This document shows positions 1 through 9,293 of a stretch of 64,000 nucleotides of DNA, one piece after another. The notes beneath the pieces were generated by a model. It searched no databases. It saw only the letters and a list, made by a program, of their open reading frames with translations, and was not told the origin of the DNA. The translations under genes and the position numbers were made by a program. Positions within the stretch are counted from its first letter, which is position 1. Each line of letters begins with the position of its first letter. The DNA is taken from assembly GCF_027257175.1 (NCBI RefSeq), contig NZ_JAPFGD010000001.1, positions 62,001 to 126,000 on the forward strand, in the 5' to 3' direction. The stretch comes from Castellaniella sp. S9 (GTDB lineage Bacteria; Pseudomonadota; Gammaproteobacteria; Burkholderiales; Burkholderiaceae_B).

Positions 1-413
1 CGGGCAGCGACGACGAAAGCGCGCGCGTGCTCAGCCAACTGAAGCGCGTCATCCGCACCAATTACTCCAACCCGCCCACCCATGGCGGCGCCATCGTGTC
101 GCTGGTGCTCAATACGCCGGAACTGTACGCCACCTGGGCGGGCGAACTGGCCGGCATGCGCGACCGGATCCGCGACATGCGCAGCCAACTGGTCGCGAAG
201 ATCCAGGCGGCCGGCGTCGAGCAGGATTTCAGCTTCGTCATGACGCAACGCGGCATGTTTTCGTATTCCGGGCTGACCAAGGCCCAGGTCGAGCGCCTGC
301 GCGAGGACTTCGGTATCTATGCCGTCGGCAGCGGCCGCATCTGCGTGGCCGCCCTGAACAGCGGCAACATCGACTACGTGGCCCATGCCATCGCCCAGGT
401 GATCAAGGGCTGA
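1..413 (+). CDS. tyrB: Aromatic amino acid aminotransferase, C-terminal part
   Basis: This is the last ~136 residues of a class I PLP-dependent aminotransferase of the AspC/TyrB type, which moves amino groups between aromatic amino acids or aspartate and 2-oxoglutarate in the cytoplasm. The reading frame is already open at the left edge, so the start and the PLP lysine lie outside the window. Visible family features are the segment RGMFSYSGL and the late SGRICVAAL stretch, whose arginine binds the substrate carboxylate in this family. It ends 68 bases before lexA on the same strand. TyrB fits better than AspC from the RGMFSY and SGR-CVA wording, but the two are hard to separate from this fragment. 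Confidence 0.85.
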   Translation, partial: GSDDESARVLSQLKRVIRTNYSNPPTHGGAIVSLVLNTPELYATWAGELAGMRDRIRDMRSQLVAKIQAAGVEQDFSFVMTQRGMFSYSGLTKAQVERLREDFGIYAVGSGRICVAALNSGNIDYVAHAIAQVIKG

Positions 414-456
414 GCGTCCGCCTTGCCTTTTTGAGGGCTATCGGCCACAATTCAGA

Positions 457-472
457 CTGTGTTTATATACAG
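457..472. promoter_or_regulatory. LexA binding site (SOS box) of lexA
   Basis: CTGTGTTTATATACAG has the CTG-N10-CAG form of the proteobacterial SOS box with an AT-rich core. It ends 3 to 9 bases before the two possible lexA start codons. The position implies that LexA represses its own gene. It also argues against any lexA start upstream of the box, although the frame is open back to 431. Confidence 0.9.
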
Positions 473-481
473 TTGATGCCC

Positions 482-1165
482 ATGGCCCTCAAGCTCACCG
501 CGCGGCAATCCCAGATCCTCGACCTGATCCGCCAGGCCATTGCCGCGAACGGCCGCCCCCCGACCCGCGCCGAAATCGCCGATGCCCTCGGTTTTCGTTC
601 GGCCAATGCCGCCGAGGATCACCTGCGCGCCCTGGCACGCAAGGGCATGATCCGCTTGTCGGCTGGCACCTCGCGCGGCATCCAGCTCGTCGAGGGACAC
701 GAGGATGCGGCCCCCATCGTGGGGCCGGCCGCTCACGGGGCGGCGTCCGCGCCACGCCTGGTCCAGGCGGCCGATCATCTGCTGCTGCCCATCGTCGGGC
801 GCGTGGCGGCGGGTCATCCCATCCTGGCGGCCGAACACGTCGAACGCGAAATTCCCGTCGGCGCCGGCTTGTTCAGCCAGGCACCGGACTACCTGCTGCG
901 CGTGCGCGGCGCCAGCATGCGCGACGCGGGCATCCTCGACGGCGATCTGCTGGCGGTCCGGCGCAGCCCCGAGGCCCGCAACGGACAGATCGTCGTCGCC
1001 CGCCTGGGCGACGACGTCACGGTCAAGCGCCTCGACCGCCAGGGCGGCCGCCTGCGCCTGCTGCCTGAAAATCCCGACTTCCAGCCCATCCTGGTCGGCC
1101 CCGAGGACGATTTCGCCCTCGAAGGCATCGCCGTGGGCCTGATCCGGACCGGCGCCCTGCACTGA
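482..1165 (+). CDS. lexA: LexA repressor, SOS regulator
   Basis: LexA is the self-cleaving repressor of the SOS DNA-damage response. From the ATG at 482 the protein has 227 residues. The N-terminal winged helix (about 1-70) is followed by the S24-type protease domain. The cleavage site is Ala110-Gly111 in GRVAAGHP, the catalytic serine is Ser145 in GASMRD and the general-base lysine is Lys182 in VTVKRL. An in-frame ATG at 476 is possible (MPMALKL), but 482 matches the usual LexA N-terminus. The SOS box just upstream shows autoregulation. The gene converges on lon across a shared terminator hairpin. Confidence 0.97.
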   Translation: MALKLTARQSQILDLIRQAIAANGRPPTRAEIADALGFRSANAAEDHLRALARKGMIRLSAGTSRGIQLVEGHEDAAPIVGPAAHGAASAPRLVQAADHLLLPIVGRVAAGHPILAAEHVEREIPVGAGLFSQAPDYLLRVRGASMRDAGILDGDLLAVRRSPEARNGQIVVARLGDDVTVKRLDRQGGRLRLLPENPDFQPILVGPEDDFALEGIAVGLIRTGALH

Positions 1166-1183
1166 TCCGCCGCCCAGGCGGCA

Positions 1184-1221
1184 AAAAGGCCACGCACGGT
1201 TTCCCGTACAAGTGGCCTTTT
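1184..1221. terminator. Bidirectional terminator between lexA and lon
   Basis: A perfect 10-bp stem, AAAAGGCCAC (1184-1193) pairing with GTGGCCTTTT (1212-1221), has A-runs on one side and T-runs on the other. It can therefore terminate both lexA from the left and lon from the right. Confidence 0.8.
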
Positions 1222-1237
1222 CGCCTCTGGGCAGGCT

Positions 1238-3697
1238 TCAGTGCTTGGTCACGTCGCCGTTGCTCGACCCCGCGGGACGCGAGGCTGCCACGGCCTCGGC
1301 CGCCAGGCGCGCGACCTCCTCGTCGGACAAGGGGGTGGGCATGTGCTGCAAGGCCACCTCCAGGACCCGGTCGATCCAGCGCACTGGAATGATGTCCAGG
1401 TGGTTCTTGACGTTGTCGGGGATCTCGACCAGGTCCTTGACGTTTTCCTCGGGAATCATGACGGTCTTGATCCCGCCGCGGTGAGCCGCCAGCAGCTTTT
1501 CCTTCAGGCCGCCGATGGCCAGCACCTCGCCGCGCAGGGTGATCTCGCCGGTCATGGCCACGTCCGAACGCACCGGGATGCCCGTGAGCGCCGATACCAT
1601 GGCCGTGGTGATGGCGATGCCCGCCGACGGCCCGTCCTTGGGCGTGGCGCCCTCGGGGAAGTGCACGTGCAGGTCGCGCTTTTCGAAGGCCTGGTTGGCA
1701 ATGCCCCATTTCTGGGCCCGCGCGCGCACCACCGTGCGCGCCGCCTCGACGGATTCCTTCATCACGTCGCCCAGCGAACCCGTGCGCACCACCGCGCCCT
1801 TGCCGGGCATGTCGGCCACCTCGATGGTCAGCAGTTCCCCGCCCACCTCGGTCCAGGCCAGGCCCGTCGCCAGGCCGATGCGGTCTTCCTTCTCGGCAAT
1901 GCCGAAGGTATAGCGGCGCACGCCCAGGTAGTCGTTGAGATTGGCGGCATCGACCGTGATGCGCTCGGTGATCACGCCCGCCTTGCGGCCGCGCGTCACC
2001 GGGTTGGCCGCGAGCAGCTGCTTGACGACTTTGCGGCACACCTTGGAGATCTCGCGCTCGAGGGCGCGCACGCCCGCCTCGCGCGTGTAGTAGCGCACGA
2101 TGTCGCGCACGGCGTCCTCGGTGATGGTCAGTTCGCCTTCCTGCACACCGTTGTTCTTCATGAGCTTGGGCAGCAGGTGGTCGAAAGCGATGTGGACCTT
2201 TTCATCCTCGGTGTAGCCCGACAGGCGAATGACCTCCATGCGGTCTAGCAGCGCCGGCGGAATGTTCAGGGTGTTGCTGGTCGCCACGAACATCACGTCC
2301 GACAAGTCGAAGTCGACCTCGATGTAGTGGTCCTGGAAGGTGTGGTTCTGTTCGGGATCCAGCACCTCGAGCAGCGCCGAGGACGGATCGCCGCGGAAAT
2401 CCGCGCCCATCTTGTCGATCTCGTCGAGCAGGAACAGCGGGTTGCGCACACTGACCTTGGCCATGTTCTGGAGGATCTTGCCGGGCATCGAACCGATGTA
2501 GGTGCGGCGGTGGCCCCGGATTTCGGCCTCGTCGCGCACGCCGCCCAGGGCCATGCGCACGAACTTGCGGTTGGTCGCGCGCGCAATGGACTGGCCCAGC
2601 GAGGTCTTGCCCACGCCCGGGGGCCCGACCAGGCACAGGATCGGTGCCTTGAGCTTGTCGACGCGCTGCTGCACGGCGAGGTATTCCAGGATGCGTTCCT
2701 TGACCTTTTCCAGGCCATAGTGGTCCGCGTCGAGGACTTCCTCGGCGTTCTTGATGGAATTGTTGACGCGGCTCTTTTTGCGCCACGGCAGGCCCAGCAG
2801 CGTATCGATATAGTTGCGCACCACGGTCGCCTCGGCGGACATGGGCGACATGAGCTTGAGCTTCTTGAGTTCGGCGGCGGCCTTCTTCTGGGCCTCCTTG
2901 GGCAGATGCGCCTCGGCGATCTTGCGCTCCATCTCCTCGATGTCGGCGCCTTCCTCGCCTTCGCCCAGTTCCTTCTGGATGGCCTTGACCTGCTCGTTGA
3001 GGTAGTAGTCGCGCTGGCTCTTTTCCATCTGCTTTTTCACGCGGCCGCGAATGCGCTTTTCGACCTGCAGGATGTCGATCTCGGCCTCGAGCTGCGCCAG
3101 CAGCGCCTCGAGGCGGCCGGCGGCGCCGGTGGTCTCGAGCATGACCTGCTTTTGCTCGATCTTGAGGGGCAGGTGCGCGGCGATGGTGTCGGCCAGGCGC
3201 CCGGCATCCTCGATGCCCGAGAGCGAGGTGAGGATTTCCTGGGGGATTTTCTTGTTGAGCTTGACGTATTGCTCGAACTGGGCGACCACCGCCCGGCGCA
3301 AGGCCTCGGCCTCGGCGTTCTGGGAATGATCCTCGTCGACGCCGGCCACGTGCGCGGCGAAGTGGGTCTCGACGTCCGTGACCTCGAGGATGCGGGCGCG
3401 CTGCAGGCCCTCGACGAGGACCTTGACCGTCCCGTCGGGGAGCTTGAGCATCTGCAGGATGCTGGCGGCGCAGCCGATCTCGTAGAGGTCCTCGGGCGAG
3501 GGCTCGTCCTTGACGGCGGATTTCTGGGCAACCAACATGATGCTGTTGCCCGCCTCCATGGCGATCTCGAGCGCCTTGATCGAGCGGGGCCGCCCCACGA
3601 ACAGCGGGATGACCATGTGGGGGAACACCACCACGTCCCGCAGCGGCAGCAGCGGGAGCTCGACGGGCTCCTGAGCGATGATTTGGGTAGCAGACAT
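1238..3697 (-). CDS. lon: ATP-dependent protease La (Lon)
   Basis: Lon is a cytoplasmic AAA+ serine protease that degrades misfolded and regulatory proteins. It has 819 residues from the ATG at 3697, which is preceded by AAGGAAG. The N-terminal substrate domain starts [13 protein letters not shown]. The AAA+ module carries the Walker A segment GPPGVGKT and Walker [10 protein letters not shown]. The C-terminal protease domain has the catalytic serine in [11 protein letters not shown] and the lysine in the [13 protein letters not shown] region. An upstream in-frame Met exists but lies in the untranslated leader. It follows clpX on the same strand but has its own sigma-32-type promoter, so heat-shock control is expected. 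Confidence 0.97.
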   Translation of the reverse strand: MSATQIIAQEPVELPLLPLRDVVVFPHMVIPLFVGRPRSIKALEIAMEAGNSIMLVAQKSAVKDEPSPEDLYEIGCAASILQMLKLPDGTVKVLVEGLQRARILEVTDVETHFAAHVAGVDEDHSQNAEAEALRRAVVAQFEQYVKLNKKIPQEILTSLSGIEDAGRLADTIAAHLPLKIEQKQVMLETTGAAGRLEALLAQLEAEIDILQVEKRIRGRVKKQMEKSQRDYYLNEQVKAIQKELGEGEEGADIEEMERKIAEAHLPKEAQKKAAAELKKLKLMSPMSAEATVVRNYIDTLLGLPWRKKSRVNNSIKNAEEVLDADHYGLEKVKERILEYLAVQQRVDKLKAPILCLVGPPGVGKTSLGQSIARATNRKFVRMALGGVRDEAEIRGHRRTYIGSMPGKILQNMAKVSVRNPLFLLDEIDKMGADFRGDPSSALLEVLDPEQNHTFQDHYIEVDFDLSDVMFVATSNTLNIPPALLDRMEVIRLSGYTEDEKVHIAFDHLLPKLMKNNGVQEGELTITEDAVRDIVRYYTREAGVRALEREISKVCRKVVKQLLAANPVTRGRKAGVITERITVDAANLNDYLGVRRYTFGIAEKEDRIGLATGLAWTEVGGELLTIEVADMPGKGAVVRTGSLGDVMKESVEAARTVVRARAQKWGIANQAFEKRDLHVHFPEGATPKDGPSAGIAITTAMVSALTGIPVRSDVAMTGEITLRGEVLAIGGLKEKLLAAHRGGIKTVMIPEENVKDLVEIPDNVKNHLDIIPVRWIDRVLEVALQHMPTPLSDEEVARLAAEAVAASRPAGSSNGDVTKH

Positions 3698-3728
3698 GGT
3701 TGCTTCCTTAAACTGATGACTTCCGGAT

Positions 3729-3757
3729 GCAAAAGGACGCTGGAAAGCCCCTTTTGC
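3729..3757 (-). promoter_or_regulatory. Hairpin in the lon 5' leader
   Basis: GCAAAAGG (3729-3736) and CCTTTTGC (3750-3757) form an 8-bp stem with a 13-base loop. It lies between the predicted lon transcription start (about 3769) and the ribosome binding site. Its role is unknown; it could influence mRNA stability or translation. Confidence 0.45.
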
Positions 3758-3775
3758 GTGCATTGCCTGCGTGTT

Positions 3776-3803
3776 ATATGGCGACTGGCGGCGAGGTTTC
3801 AAG
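3776..3803 (-). promoter_or_regulatory. Sigma-32 (RpoH) type promoter of lon
   Basis: On the minus strand CTTGAAA (3797-3803) is followed after 12-13 bases by CGCCATAT (3776-3783). The sigma-32 consensus is CTTGAAA and CCCCATNT, so the -35 is perfect and the -10 has one mismatch. This would give a leader of about 70 bases before the lon ATG. Heat induction of lon by sigma-32 is well established in E. coli. Confidence 0.8.
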
Positions 3804-3817
3804 GCCTCGCCGCCAGT
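3784..3817. repeat. 13-bp perfect inverted repeat between clpX and lon
   Basis: ACTGGCGGCGAGG (3784-3796) pairs perfectly with CCTCGCCGCCAGT (3805-3817) around an 8-base loop that contains the lon -35 box. It is placed to end clpX transcripts, but no T-run follows the stem on the minus strand. Terminator, operator and both are all possible. Confidence 0.75.
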
Positions 3818-3861
3818 TCAGTATAAGAGGATTTTCCGGCCCCGTGGGGCCGGGGGCATCC

Positions 3862-5154
3862 CTAGGCCGCGGCGGTGCGCAGGGGCTTGTCGTCGGATCC
3901 GTGGGCGTCGCGCGGGCCGGTGACCAGGGTGGGCGGCTGGCGGCCCTCGACCGCGTCCTCATCGAGGATGACGCGGTTGACGTCGCGACGCGACGGCAGG
4001 TCGTACATGGTGCCCAGCAGCGCCTGCTCGATGATGGAACGCAGGCCGCGTGCGCCGGTGCGGCGCTTGATGGCGCGACGCGCGATCGCGGTCAGCGCAT
4101 CCGGGGTCACCTCGAGCTGGACGTCCTCCATCTCGAAGAGCTTCTGGAATTGCTTGACCACCGCGTTGCGCGGCTCGGTCAGGATGCGCACCAGGGTGTC
4201 TTCCTGCAATTCCTCGAGCGTGGCCACGACCGGCAGGCGGCCGACCAGTTCCGGAATCAGGCCGAATTTGATCAGATCCTCGGGTTCGGCCTCGGCGAAA
4301 AGCTCGCCCACGCCGCGTTCGGTCTTGGCCCGCACCGAGGCCGAGAAGCCGATCCCGGAGCGCTCGCTGCGATCGCGGATGATCTTTTCCAGGCCGTCGA
4401 AGGCGCCGCCCACGATGAACAGGATGTTGGTCGTATCGACCTGGACGAAATCCTGGTTGGGGTGCTTGCGCCCGCCTTGCGGCGGCACCGAGGCGACCGT
4501 GCCCTCGATGAGCTTGAGCAGCGCCTGCTGCACACCCTCGCCCGAGACGTCGCGGGTGATCGACGGATTGTCGGACTTGCGGGCGATCTTGTCGATCTCG
4601 TCGATGTAGATGATCGCGCGCTGGGCTTTTTCAAGTTCGTAGTTGCAGTTCTGGAGGAGCTTCTGGATGATGTTCTCGACGTCCTCGCCCACATAGCCCG
4701 CCTCGGTCAGCGTCGTGGCATCGGCCATCACGAAAGGAACATCCAGCATGCGCGCCAGCGTCTGCGCAAGCAGCGTCTTGCCCGAGCCGGTCGGCCCGAT
4801 CAGCAGGATGTTGCTCTTGGTCAGCTCGACGTCGCCGCCCTTGGCGTCGGCGTAGCGGATGCGCTTGTAGTGGTTGTAGACCGCAACCGCCAGGTTGCGC
4901 TTGGGCGTTTCCTGGCCGATGACATAGCCGTCGAGGAAGGCCTTGATCTCGTGCGGCGCCGGCAGCTCGTTGCGCACGGCCTCGCGCGCCGCCTCCTGGG
5001 TTTCCTCGCGGATGATCTCGTTGCACAGGTCGATGCATTCATCGCAGATGAACACCGAGGGTCCGGCGATGAGCTTGCGGACTTCGTGCTGGCTCTTGTT
5101 GCAGAAGGAACAATGCAGCGTCTTGTCGTCGCCTGAACCTTTTCTTTCCGTCAT
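3862..5154 (-). CDS. clpX: ClpX, ATPase subunit of the ClpXP protease
   Basis: ClpX is an AAA+ unfoldase that recognises tagged substrates such as SsrA-tagged proteins and feeds them to ClpP. The protein has 430 residues. The N-terminal zinc-binding domain has Cys15, Cys18, Cys37 and Cys40 (CSFC and CDEC). The AAA+ domain carries Walker A GPTGSGKT and Walker [10 protein letters not shown], followed by the sensor regions. It begins 10 bases after the clpP stop, so tig, clpP and clpX form the usual operon. The C-terminal extension after about residue 400 is low in complexity, as is common in this family. Confidence 0.97.
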   Translation of the reverse strand: MTERKGSGDDKTLHCSFCNKSQHEVRKLIAGPSVFICDECIDLCNEIIREETQEAAREAVRNELPAPHEIKAFLDGYVIGQETPKRNLAVAVYNHYKRIRYADAKGGDVELTKSNILLIGPTGSGKTLLAQTLARMLDVPFVMADATTLTEAGYVGEDVENIIQKLLQNCNYELEKAQRAIIYIDEIDKIARKSDNPSITRDVSGEGVQQALLKLIEGTVASVPPQGGRKHPNQDFVQVDTTNILFIVGGAFDGLEKIIRDRSERSGIGFSASVRAKTERGVGELFAEAEPEDLIKFGLIPELVGRLPVVATLEELQEDTLVRILTEPRNAVVKQFQKLFEMEDVQLEVTPDALTAIARRAIKRRTGARGLRSIIEQALLGTMYDLPSRRDVNRVILDEDAVEGRQPPTLVTGPRDAHGSDDKPLRTAAA

Positions 5155-5164
5155 AAAACTATAC

Positions 5165-5824
5165 TCAACTCGCCTCGTTGCTGCGTGAAACCAGGACCTT
5201 GTCGATCAGGCCGTATTCCTGCGCCTCGTCGGCCGACATGAAATTATCGCGCTCGGTGTCCACACCGATGCGCTCGATGTCCTGCCCCGTGCGGTCCGCC
5301 AGGATCCTGTTCAGACGCTCGCGCAGGCTGAGGATTTCCTTGGCCTGGATCTGGATGTCGGAGGCCTGCCCCTGGGCACCGCCGGATGGCTGGTGAATCA
5401 TGATACGCGAATTGGGCAAGGCGTAGCGCTTGCCCTTGGCGCCGGCGGCCAGCAGGAAGGCGCCCATGCTGGCGGCCAGCCCGGTGCACAGGGTGGACAC
5501 ATCGGGCTTGATGAATTGCATGGTGTCGTAGATCGCCATGCCGGCATACACCGACCCGCCCGGCGAGTTGATGTACAGCGAGACGTCCTTGTCGGGGTTT
5601 TCCGATTCGAGGAACAGCAGCTGCGCCACGACCAGGTTGGCCGACTGGTCGTTGACCGGACCGACGAAAAAGATCACCCGCTCGCGCAGCAGGCGCGAGT
5701 AGATGTCGTAGGACCGTTCGCCGCGGCCGGACTGCTCGATGACGATGGGGACGTAACCCAGCCCCGTGGGGACCACCGAATCCCCGCCATGCATGGCTGC
5801 ATAGAAATCGGCGAACCTGGACAT
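5165..5824 (-). CDS. clpP: ClpP, proteolytic subunit
   Basis: ClpP forms the 14-subunit proteolytic barrel that works with ClpX and ClpA, both of which are also encoded in this window. The protein has 219 residues with the serine-protease triad in place: Ser119 in GLAASMGAF, His144 in MIHQPSGG and an Asp in the IGVDTERDN region. The ATG at 5824 shares one base with the tig stop codon (TGATG arrangement), which suggests translational coupling. The N-terminal ~20 residues look like a short propeptide, as in E. coli. Confidence 0.97.
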   Translation of the reverse strand: MSRFADFYAAMHGGDSVVPTGLGYVPIVIEQSGRGERSYDIYSRLLRERVIFFVGPVNDQSANLVVAQLLFLESENPDKDVSLYINSPGGSVYAGMAIYDTMQFIKPDVSTLCTGLAASMGAFLLAAGAKGKRYALPNSRIMIHQPSGGAQGQASDIQIQAKEILSLRERLNRILADRTGQDIERIGVDTERDNFMSADEAQEYGLIDKVLVSRSNEAS

Positions 5825-7134
5825 CAGCGCGTCCCCATCAAGGTGTCGAAGTCGACCGTCTCGGCGGTGACCTTGGCGCTGGCCAGGACGTGTTCGACGA
5901 CATTGTCCTCGAGCACCAGGGACTCGATCTCGGCACGGCGCTGCCGGTCGGACAGGTAGTAGGCGACGACCTGCGCGGGCTGCTCGTAGCTTTGGGCGAA
6001 TTCCTCGATGCGGGCACGGACCTGTTCGGGCTTGGCCTGCAGCTCGGCGGACTTGATCAGTTCGGAGACCAGCAGCCCCAGGCGCACGCGGCGCTCGGCC
6101 TCGGCCTTGAAGGTGTCCTCGGGAATGGGGATGGAATCGGCGTTGGGCAGGCCGCGATTTTTCAGTTCCTCGCGGGCGGCGGCGGTGCGGTTGGCGATTT
6201 CGCTGTCGACCAGCGCCTTGGGCAGGTCGAATTGGCAGGCGGCCGCCAAGGCGTCCATGACGCTGGACTTGGTGAGGTTCCTGGCGCGGGCCTTGGCCTC
6301 GCGCTCGATGTTGCCGCGCACGTCGGCGAGCAGCGCCTCGACGTCGCCTTCGGCCTGGCCCAGCGCCTTGGCGAAATCGGCATCGATCTCGGGCAGTTCG
6401 GGCTCGGCCACCTCGGTGACCGTGATCCGGAATTCGGCGGTCTTGCCGGCGACCGCCTCGCTGCCGTAGTCGGCCGGGAAAATCAGCGGGAAGGTTTTTT
6501 CCTCGCCGGCCTGCATGCCGGTGACGGCTTGCTCGAATTCGGGCAGCATGCGGCCCTCGCCCAAGACGAAGGGGAATTGGGTGGCGGTGCCGCCTTCGAA
6601 GGCGACGCCATCGATGGTGCCCGCGAAATCGAGGGTCACGCGATCACCGTCCTGGGCGGCGCGCCCCTCGGCGGGCTTGAAGACCGTGCGCTGCTTGCGC
6701 AGGATGTCGAGGGTTTTCTGCACCTCGGCATCGCCGACTTCGACCTCGCTGCGGGTGATCTCGAGGGCGGACAGCTCGGGCAGTTCGACGTCGGGATAGA
6801 CCTCGAAAGTGGCGGAGAACGCCAGCACGTCGTCGCCCACGCCTTCGGTGCGGGGTTCGAGGCTGGGCGTGCCGGCCACGCGCAGCTTGGCCTCGCCGAT
6901 GACCTTGTCCAGGGATTTGCCGATCTCGGTGTTGATCACCTCGTAGCGCACGCTGGGTCCGTGGCTGCGCTCGATGACCGACAGGGGCGCCTTGCCGGGA
7001 CGAAAGCCCTGGATCTTGGCGGTGCGGGCGACGCGCTTGAGTTGCGCCTGGACCTCTTTCTCGATGTCGGCGACGGATACGGTCAGATCGACTCGGCGCT
7101 CGAGGCCGGACAATTTTTCAACCACAGGCTGCAT
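5824..7134 (-). CDS. tig: Trigger factor, ribosome-associated chaperone
   Basis: Trigger factor binds ribosomal protein L23 at the exit tunnel and holds nascent chains, with peptidyl-prolyl isomerase activity. The 436 residues match the family length. The ribosome-binding signature is seen as GFRPGKAP near residue 45. The FKBP-like domain (about 150-240) contains [13 protein letters not shown] and [17 protein letters not shown]. The remainder is the helical C-terminal chaperone domain. It is the first gene of the tig-clpP-clpX operon. A possible -10 (TAAAAT on the minus strand at 7177-7182) lies in the gap towards tRNA-Leu, with no convincing -35. Confidence 0.97.
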   Translation of the reverse strand: MQPVVEKLSGLERRVDLTVSVADIEKEVQAQLKRVARTAKIQGFRPGKAPLSVIERSHGPSVRYEVINTEIGKSLDKVIGEAKLRVAGTPSLEPRTEGVGDDVLAFSATFEVYPDVELPELSALEITRSEVEVGDAEVQKTLDILRKQRTVFKPAEGRAAQDGDRVTLDFAGTIDGVAFEGGTATQFPFVLGEGRMLPEFEQAVTGMQAGEEKTFPLIFPADYGSEAVAGKTAEFRITVTEVAEPELPEIDADFAKALGQAEGDVEALLADVRGNIEREAKARARNLTKSSVMDALAAACQFDLPKALVDSEIANRTAAAREELKNRGLPNADSIPIPEDTFKAEAERRVRLGLLVSELIKSAELQAKPEQVRARIEEFAQSYEQPAQVVAYYLSDRQRRAEIESLVLEDNVVEHVLASAKVTAETVDFDTLMGTR

Positions 7135-7253
7135 TCGGGACCTATTGAAATAGTGAAATTGGACGGTAAACGACGTATTTTAGCGGAAACGGGAATCGCT
7201 CGCGGACCGCGGAGGCGCCGTGGGGAATCCCGCTATAATACTCGGCTTGCCGT

Positions 7254-7338
7254 GCGAACGTGGCGGAATTGGTAGACGCACCAGATTTAGGTTCTGGCGC
7301 CGCAAGGTATGAGAGTTCGAGTCTCTCCGTTCGCACCA
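7254..7338 (+). tRNA. tRNA-Leu (anticodon UAG)
   Basis: The acceptor stem GCGAACG pairs with CGTTCGC, followed by A and an encoded CCA at 7336-7338. The anticodon loop TTTAGGT gives UAG at 7288-7290, reading CUA and CUG-type leucine codons. The long variable arm (TGGCGCCGCAAGGTATG region) is typical of class II tRNA-Leu, and the body closely resembles E. coli tRNA-Leu(UAG) as recalled. A perfect -10, TATAAT at 7234-7239, lies 15 bases upstream of the mature 5' end. Confidence 0.97.
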
Positions 7339-7391
7339 CGATACCAAATTAAACACGCGGTTTTTCGAGCGATCGTCTACAATCGCCCGCT

Positions 7392-7490
7392 CAAGGGGAG
7401 TAGCTCACCTTTCGCGGCATCGTCAATACGGCCCGCCTGCCTGCAGGTGCCCGGTGCCCCGGCAACCGATGGTTGGAGCAAGACCTTGCC
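7392..7490 (+). ncRNA. yybP-ykoY manganese riboswitch aptamer
   Basis: The conserved pieces of the yybP-ykoY aptamer appear in order: AAGGGGAGTAGC at 7393-7404, GTCAATACG at 7422-7430, a CCGG-containing stem, and GCAAGACCTT at 7478-7487. The outer AAGG and CCTT segments can pair as P1. A -10-like TACAAT at 7378-7383 would start transcription just before it. The family senses Mn2+ and often controls TerC/YjbE or MntP-type membrane proteins, matching the gene at 7645. Confidence 0.92.
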
Positions 7491-7518
7491 CATGGGCAAG
7501 GTGCGTCTTCTCTATGAC

Positions 7519-7549
7519 AGGCCTGGCCCTTGGTGGTCCAGGCCTTTTT
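7519..7549 (+). terminator. Terminator between the Mn riboswitch and the TerC gene
   Basis: AGGCCTGG (7519-7526) pairs with CCAGGCCT (7538-7545) and runs into TTTTT. It lies inside the leader, 95 bases before the start codon, where it can act as the expression platform: Mn2+ binding to the aptamer would prevent this hairpin and let transcription continue. Confidence 0.75.
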
Positions 7550-7644
7550 GTTGCCAGGCCCGTGTCCGCGTTCCGGGCACGGCGGCGCGCATCCGGGCCC
7601 GGCTTGTTTTTCAACGTCAACGAAACACATCCTAAGGGAAATCG

Positions 7645-8352
7645 ATGCTCGAATTCTTTCAAACACTGAGCTGGGTCGCGGTCTTCCAGATCATCATGAT
7701 CGACATCCTGCTGGGTGGCGACAACGCCGTGGTGATCGCGCTGGCCTGCCGCAACCTGTCGCCCAAGCAACGCATGCAAGGCATTCTATGGGGCACGGCG
7801 GGAGCCATCGGTCTGCGCGTCGCGCTGATCGCCTTTGCCCTGACGCTGCTCAGCGTGCCGTTCCTGAAGATCATCGGCGCCCTGCTGCTGCTGTGGATCG
7901 GCGTCAAGCTCCTGCTGCCCGAGGAAGGCGCGCACGACAAGATCACCGGCGGGGCTTCGATCATGACAGCCGTCAAGACCATCCTGATCGCGGATTTCGT
8001 CATGAGCCTGGACAACGTCATCGCCATCGCCGGCGCCGCCCAGGGGGCGCATGCCGACCACCAGATCGGCCTGGTGGTATTCGGCCTGCTGGTCAGCGTG
8101 CCCATCATCATCTGGGGCAGCACGCTGGTGCTCAAGCTGATCGACCGCTATCCGCTGGTCGTCACCTTCGGCGCGGCGCTGCTGGGCTGGATCGCGGGCG
8201 GCATGCTGGTCACCGACATCGTGGTCGTCGAGCGTCTGGGCGAGCCCTCCACCCTGCTGAAACTGTCTGTCGAGCTCGTGTGCGCGCTGCTGGTCGTCGG
8301 CCTGGGATCGCAGTTGGCCAAGCGCAAGAAAGCGCATCAGGCACAAGGCTGA
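7645..8352 (+). CDS. TerC/YjbE-family membrane protein, probable Mn2+ exporter
   Basis: This 235-residue integral membrane protein belongs to the TerC superfamily, riboswitch-linked YjbE branch. It has about seven hydrophobic segments and the two family DN motifs: GGDNAVVI near residue 25, and MSLDNVIAIAG in the middle. Other members (Alx, MeeY/MeeF) export manganese in other bacteria, and the yybP-ykoY riboswitch in the leader supports that role here. The ATG has AAGGGA seven bases upstream. It appears to be a single-gene unit. Substrate and direction of transport are inferred from family and riboswitch. Confidence 0.88.
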   Translation: MLEFFQTLSWVAVFQIIMIDILLGGDNAVVIALACRNLSPKQRMQGILWGTAGAIGLRVALIAFALTLLSVPFLKIIGALLLLWIGVKLLLPEEGAHDKITGGASIMTAVKTILIADFVMSLDNVIAIAGAAQGAHADHQIGLVVFGLLVSVPIIIWGSTLVLKLIDRYPLVVTFGAALLGWIAGGMLVTDIVVVERLGEPSTLLKLSVELVCALLVVGLGSQLAKRKKAHQAQG

Positions 8353-8468
8353 GCGGCGGGGCCGGGCGCGGGGGCCATCCGCTACAATAACCGCCTTTTC
8401 TCGAAACCGTCCGGGCATCGACCTCGATGCGCGGACGAGACACCGAGCGCCAGCACTGCGAGCCCGCC

Positions 8469-9293
8469 ATGAACCGTACGTCACGACAGGACATCATCGA
8501 AGCCGCCTGGGAGGACCGCGCGTCCGTGGACCCGGGACAGGCGCCCGAGGCGCTGCGCGCGGCGGTGGCCGCCACGCTGGCGGAGCTGGACGACGGCACG
8601 CTGCGCGTCGCCGAGAAGATCGACGGCGACTGGCAAGTGCACCAGTGGGTCAAGAAAGCAGTCCTGCTGTCGTTCCGGCTGGAGAACAACCGCGTCATGG
8701 GGCAGGCGCCGCAGCTGTACTACGACAAGGTGCCGCTGAAGTTCCAGGACTACGGCGACGACGACTTCCGGCGCGGCGGCTTTCGCGTGGCGCCCACGGC
8801 CACGGTGCGCAGGGGCGCCTACATCGCCCGCGACGTGGTGCTGATGCCCTCCTACGTGAACATCGGCGCCTACGTGGGGGAAGGCAGCATGATCGATACC
8901 TGGGCCACGGTGGGCTCCTGCGCCCAGATCGGACGCCACGTGCACCTGTCCGGCGGCGTGGGCATCGGCGGCGTGCTCGAGCCCTTGCAGGCCGGCCCCA
9001 CCATCATCGAGGACAACTGCTTCATCGGCGCCCGCTCCGAAGTCGTCGAAGGCGTGGTCGTCGAGGAAAACTCGGTCCTGGCGATGGGCGTGTTCATCTC
9101 GCAAAGCACCCGCATCTATGACCGCACGACCGGTGAGATCCGCACCGGGCGGGTGCCGGCCGGCTCGGTGGTGGTGCCGGGCGCCCTGCCGGCGGCCGAC
9201 GGCAGCCACAGCCTGGCCTGCGCGGTGATCGTCAAGCGCGTCGACGCCAAGACCCGCGCCAAGACCAGCATCAACGATTTATTGAGGGCCTGA
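8469..9293 (+). CDS. dapD: Tetrahydrodipicolinate N-succinyltransferase
   Basis: DapD transfers succinyl from succinyl-CoA to tetrahydrodipicolinate in the succinylase branch of lysine and meso-diaminopimelate synthesis. From the ATG at 8469 it has 274 residues, the usual length. A helical N-terminal domain precedes a left-handed beta helix made of hexapeptide repeats ([41 protein letters not shown]). It is followed directly by dapE; the dapD stop abuts the dapE ATG, so the two pathway enzymes are co-translated. Confidence 0.97.
   Translation: MNRTSRQDIIEAAWEDRASVDPGQAPEALRAAVAATLAELDDGTLRVAEKIDGDWQVHQWVKKAVLLSFRLENNRVMGQAPQLYYDKVPLKFQDYGDDDFRRGGFRVAPTATVRRGAYIARDVVLMPSYVNIGAYVGEGSMIDTWATVGSCAQIGRHVHLSGGVGIGGVLEPLQAGPTIIEDNCFIGARSEVVEGVVVEENSVLAMGVFISQSTRIYDRTTGEIRTGRVPAGSVVVPGALPAADGSHSLACAVIVKRVDAKTRAKTSINDLLRA

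Noticed and set aside
2327-3826. 499-codon plus-strand frame opposite lon
   Set aside because: Antisense shadow; its Leu/Asp/Gly-rich composition mirrors lon codons and it has no ribosome binding site.
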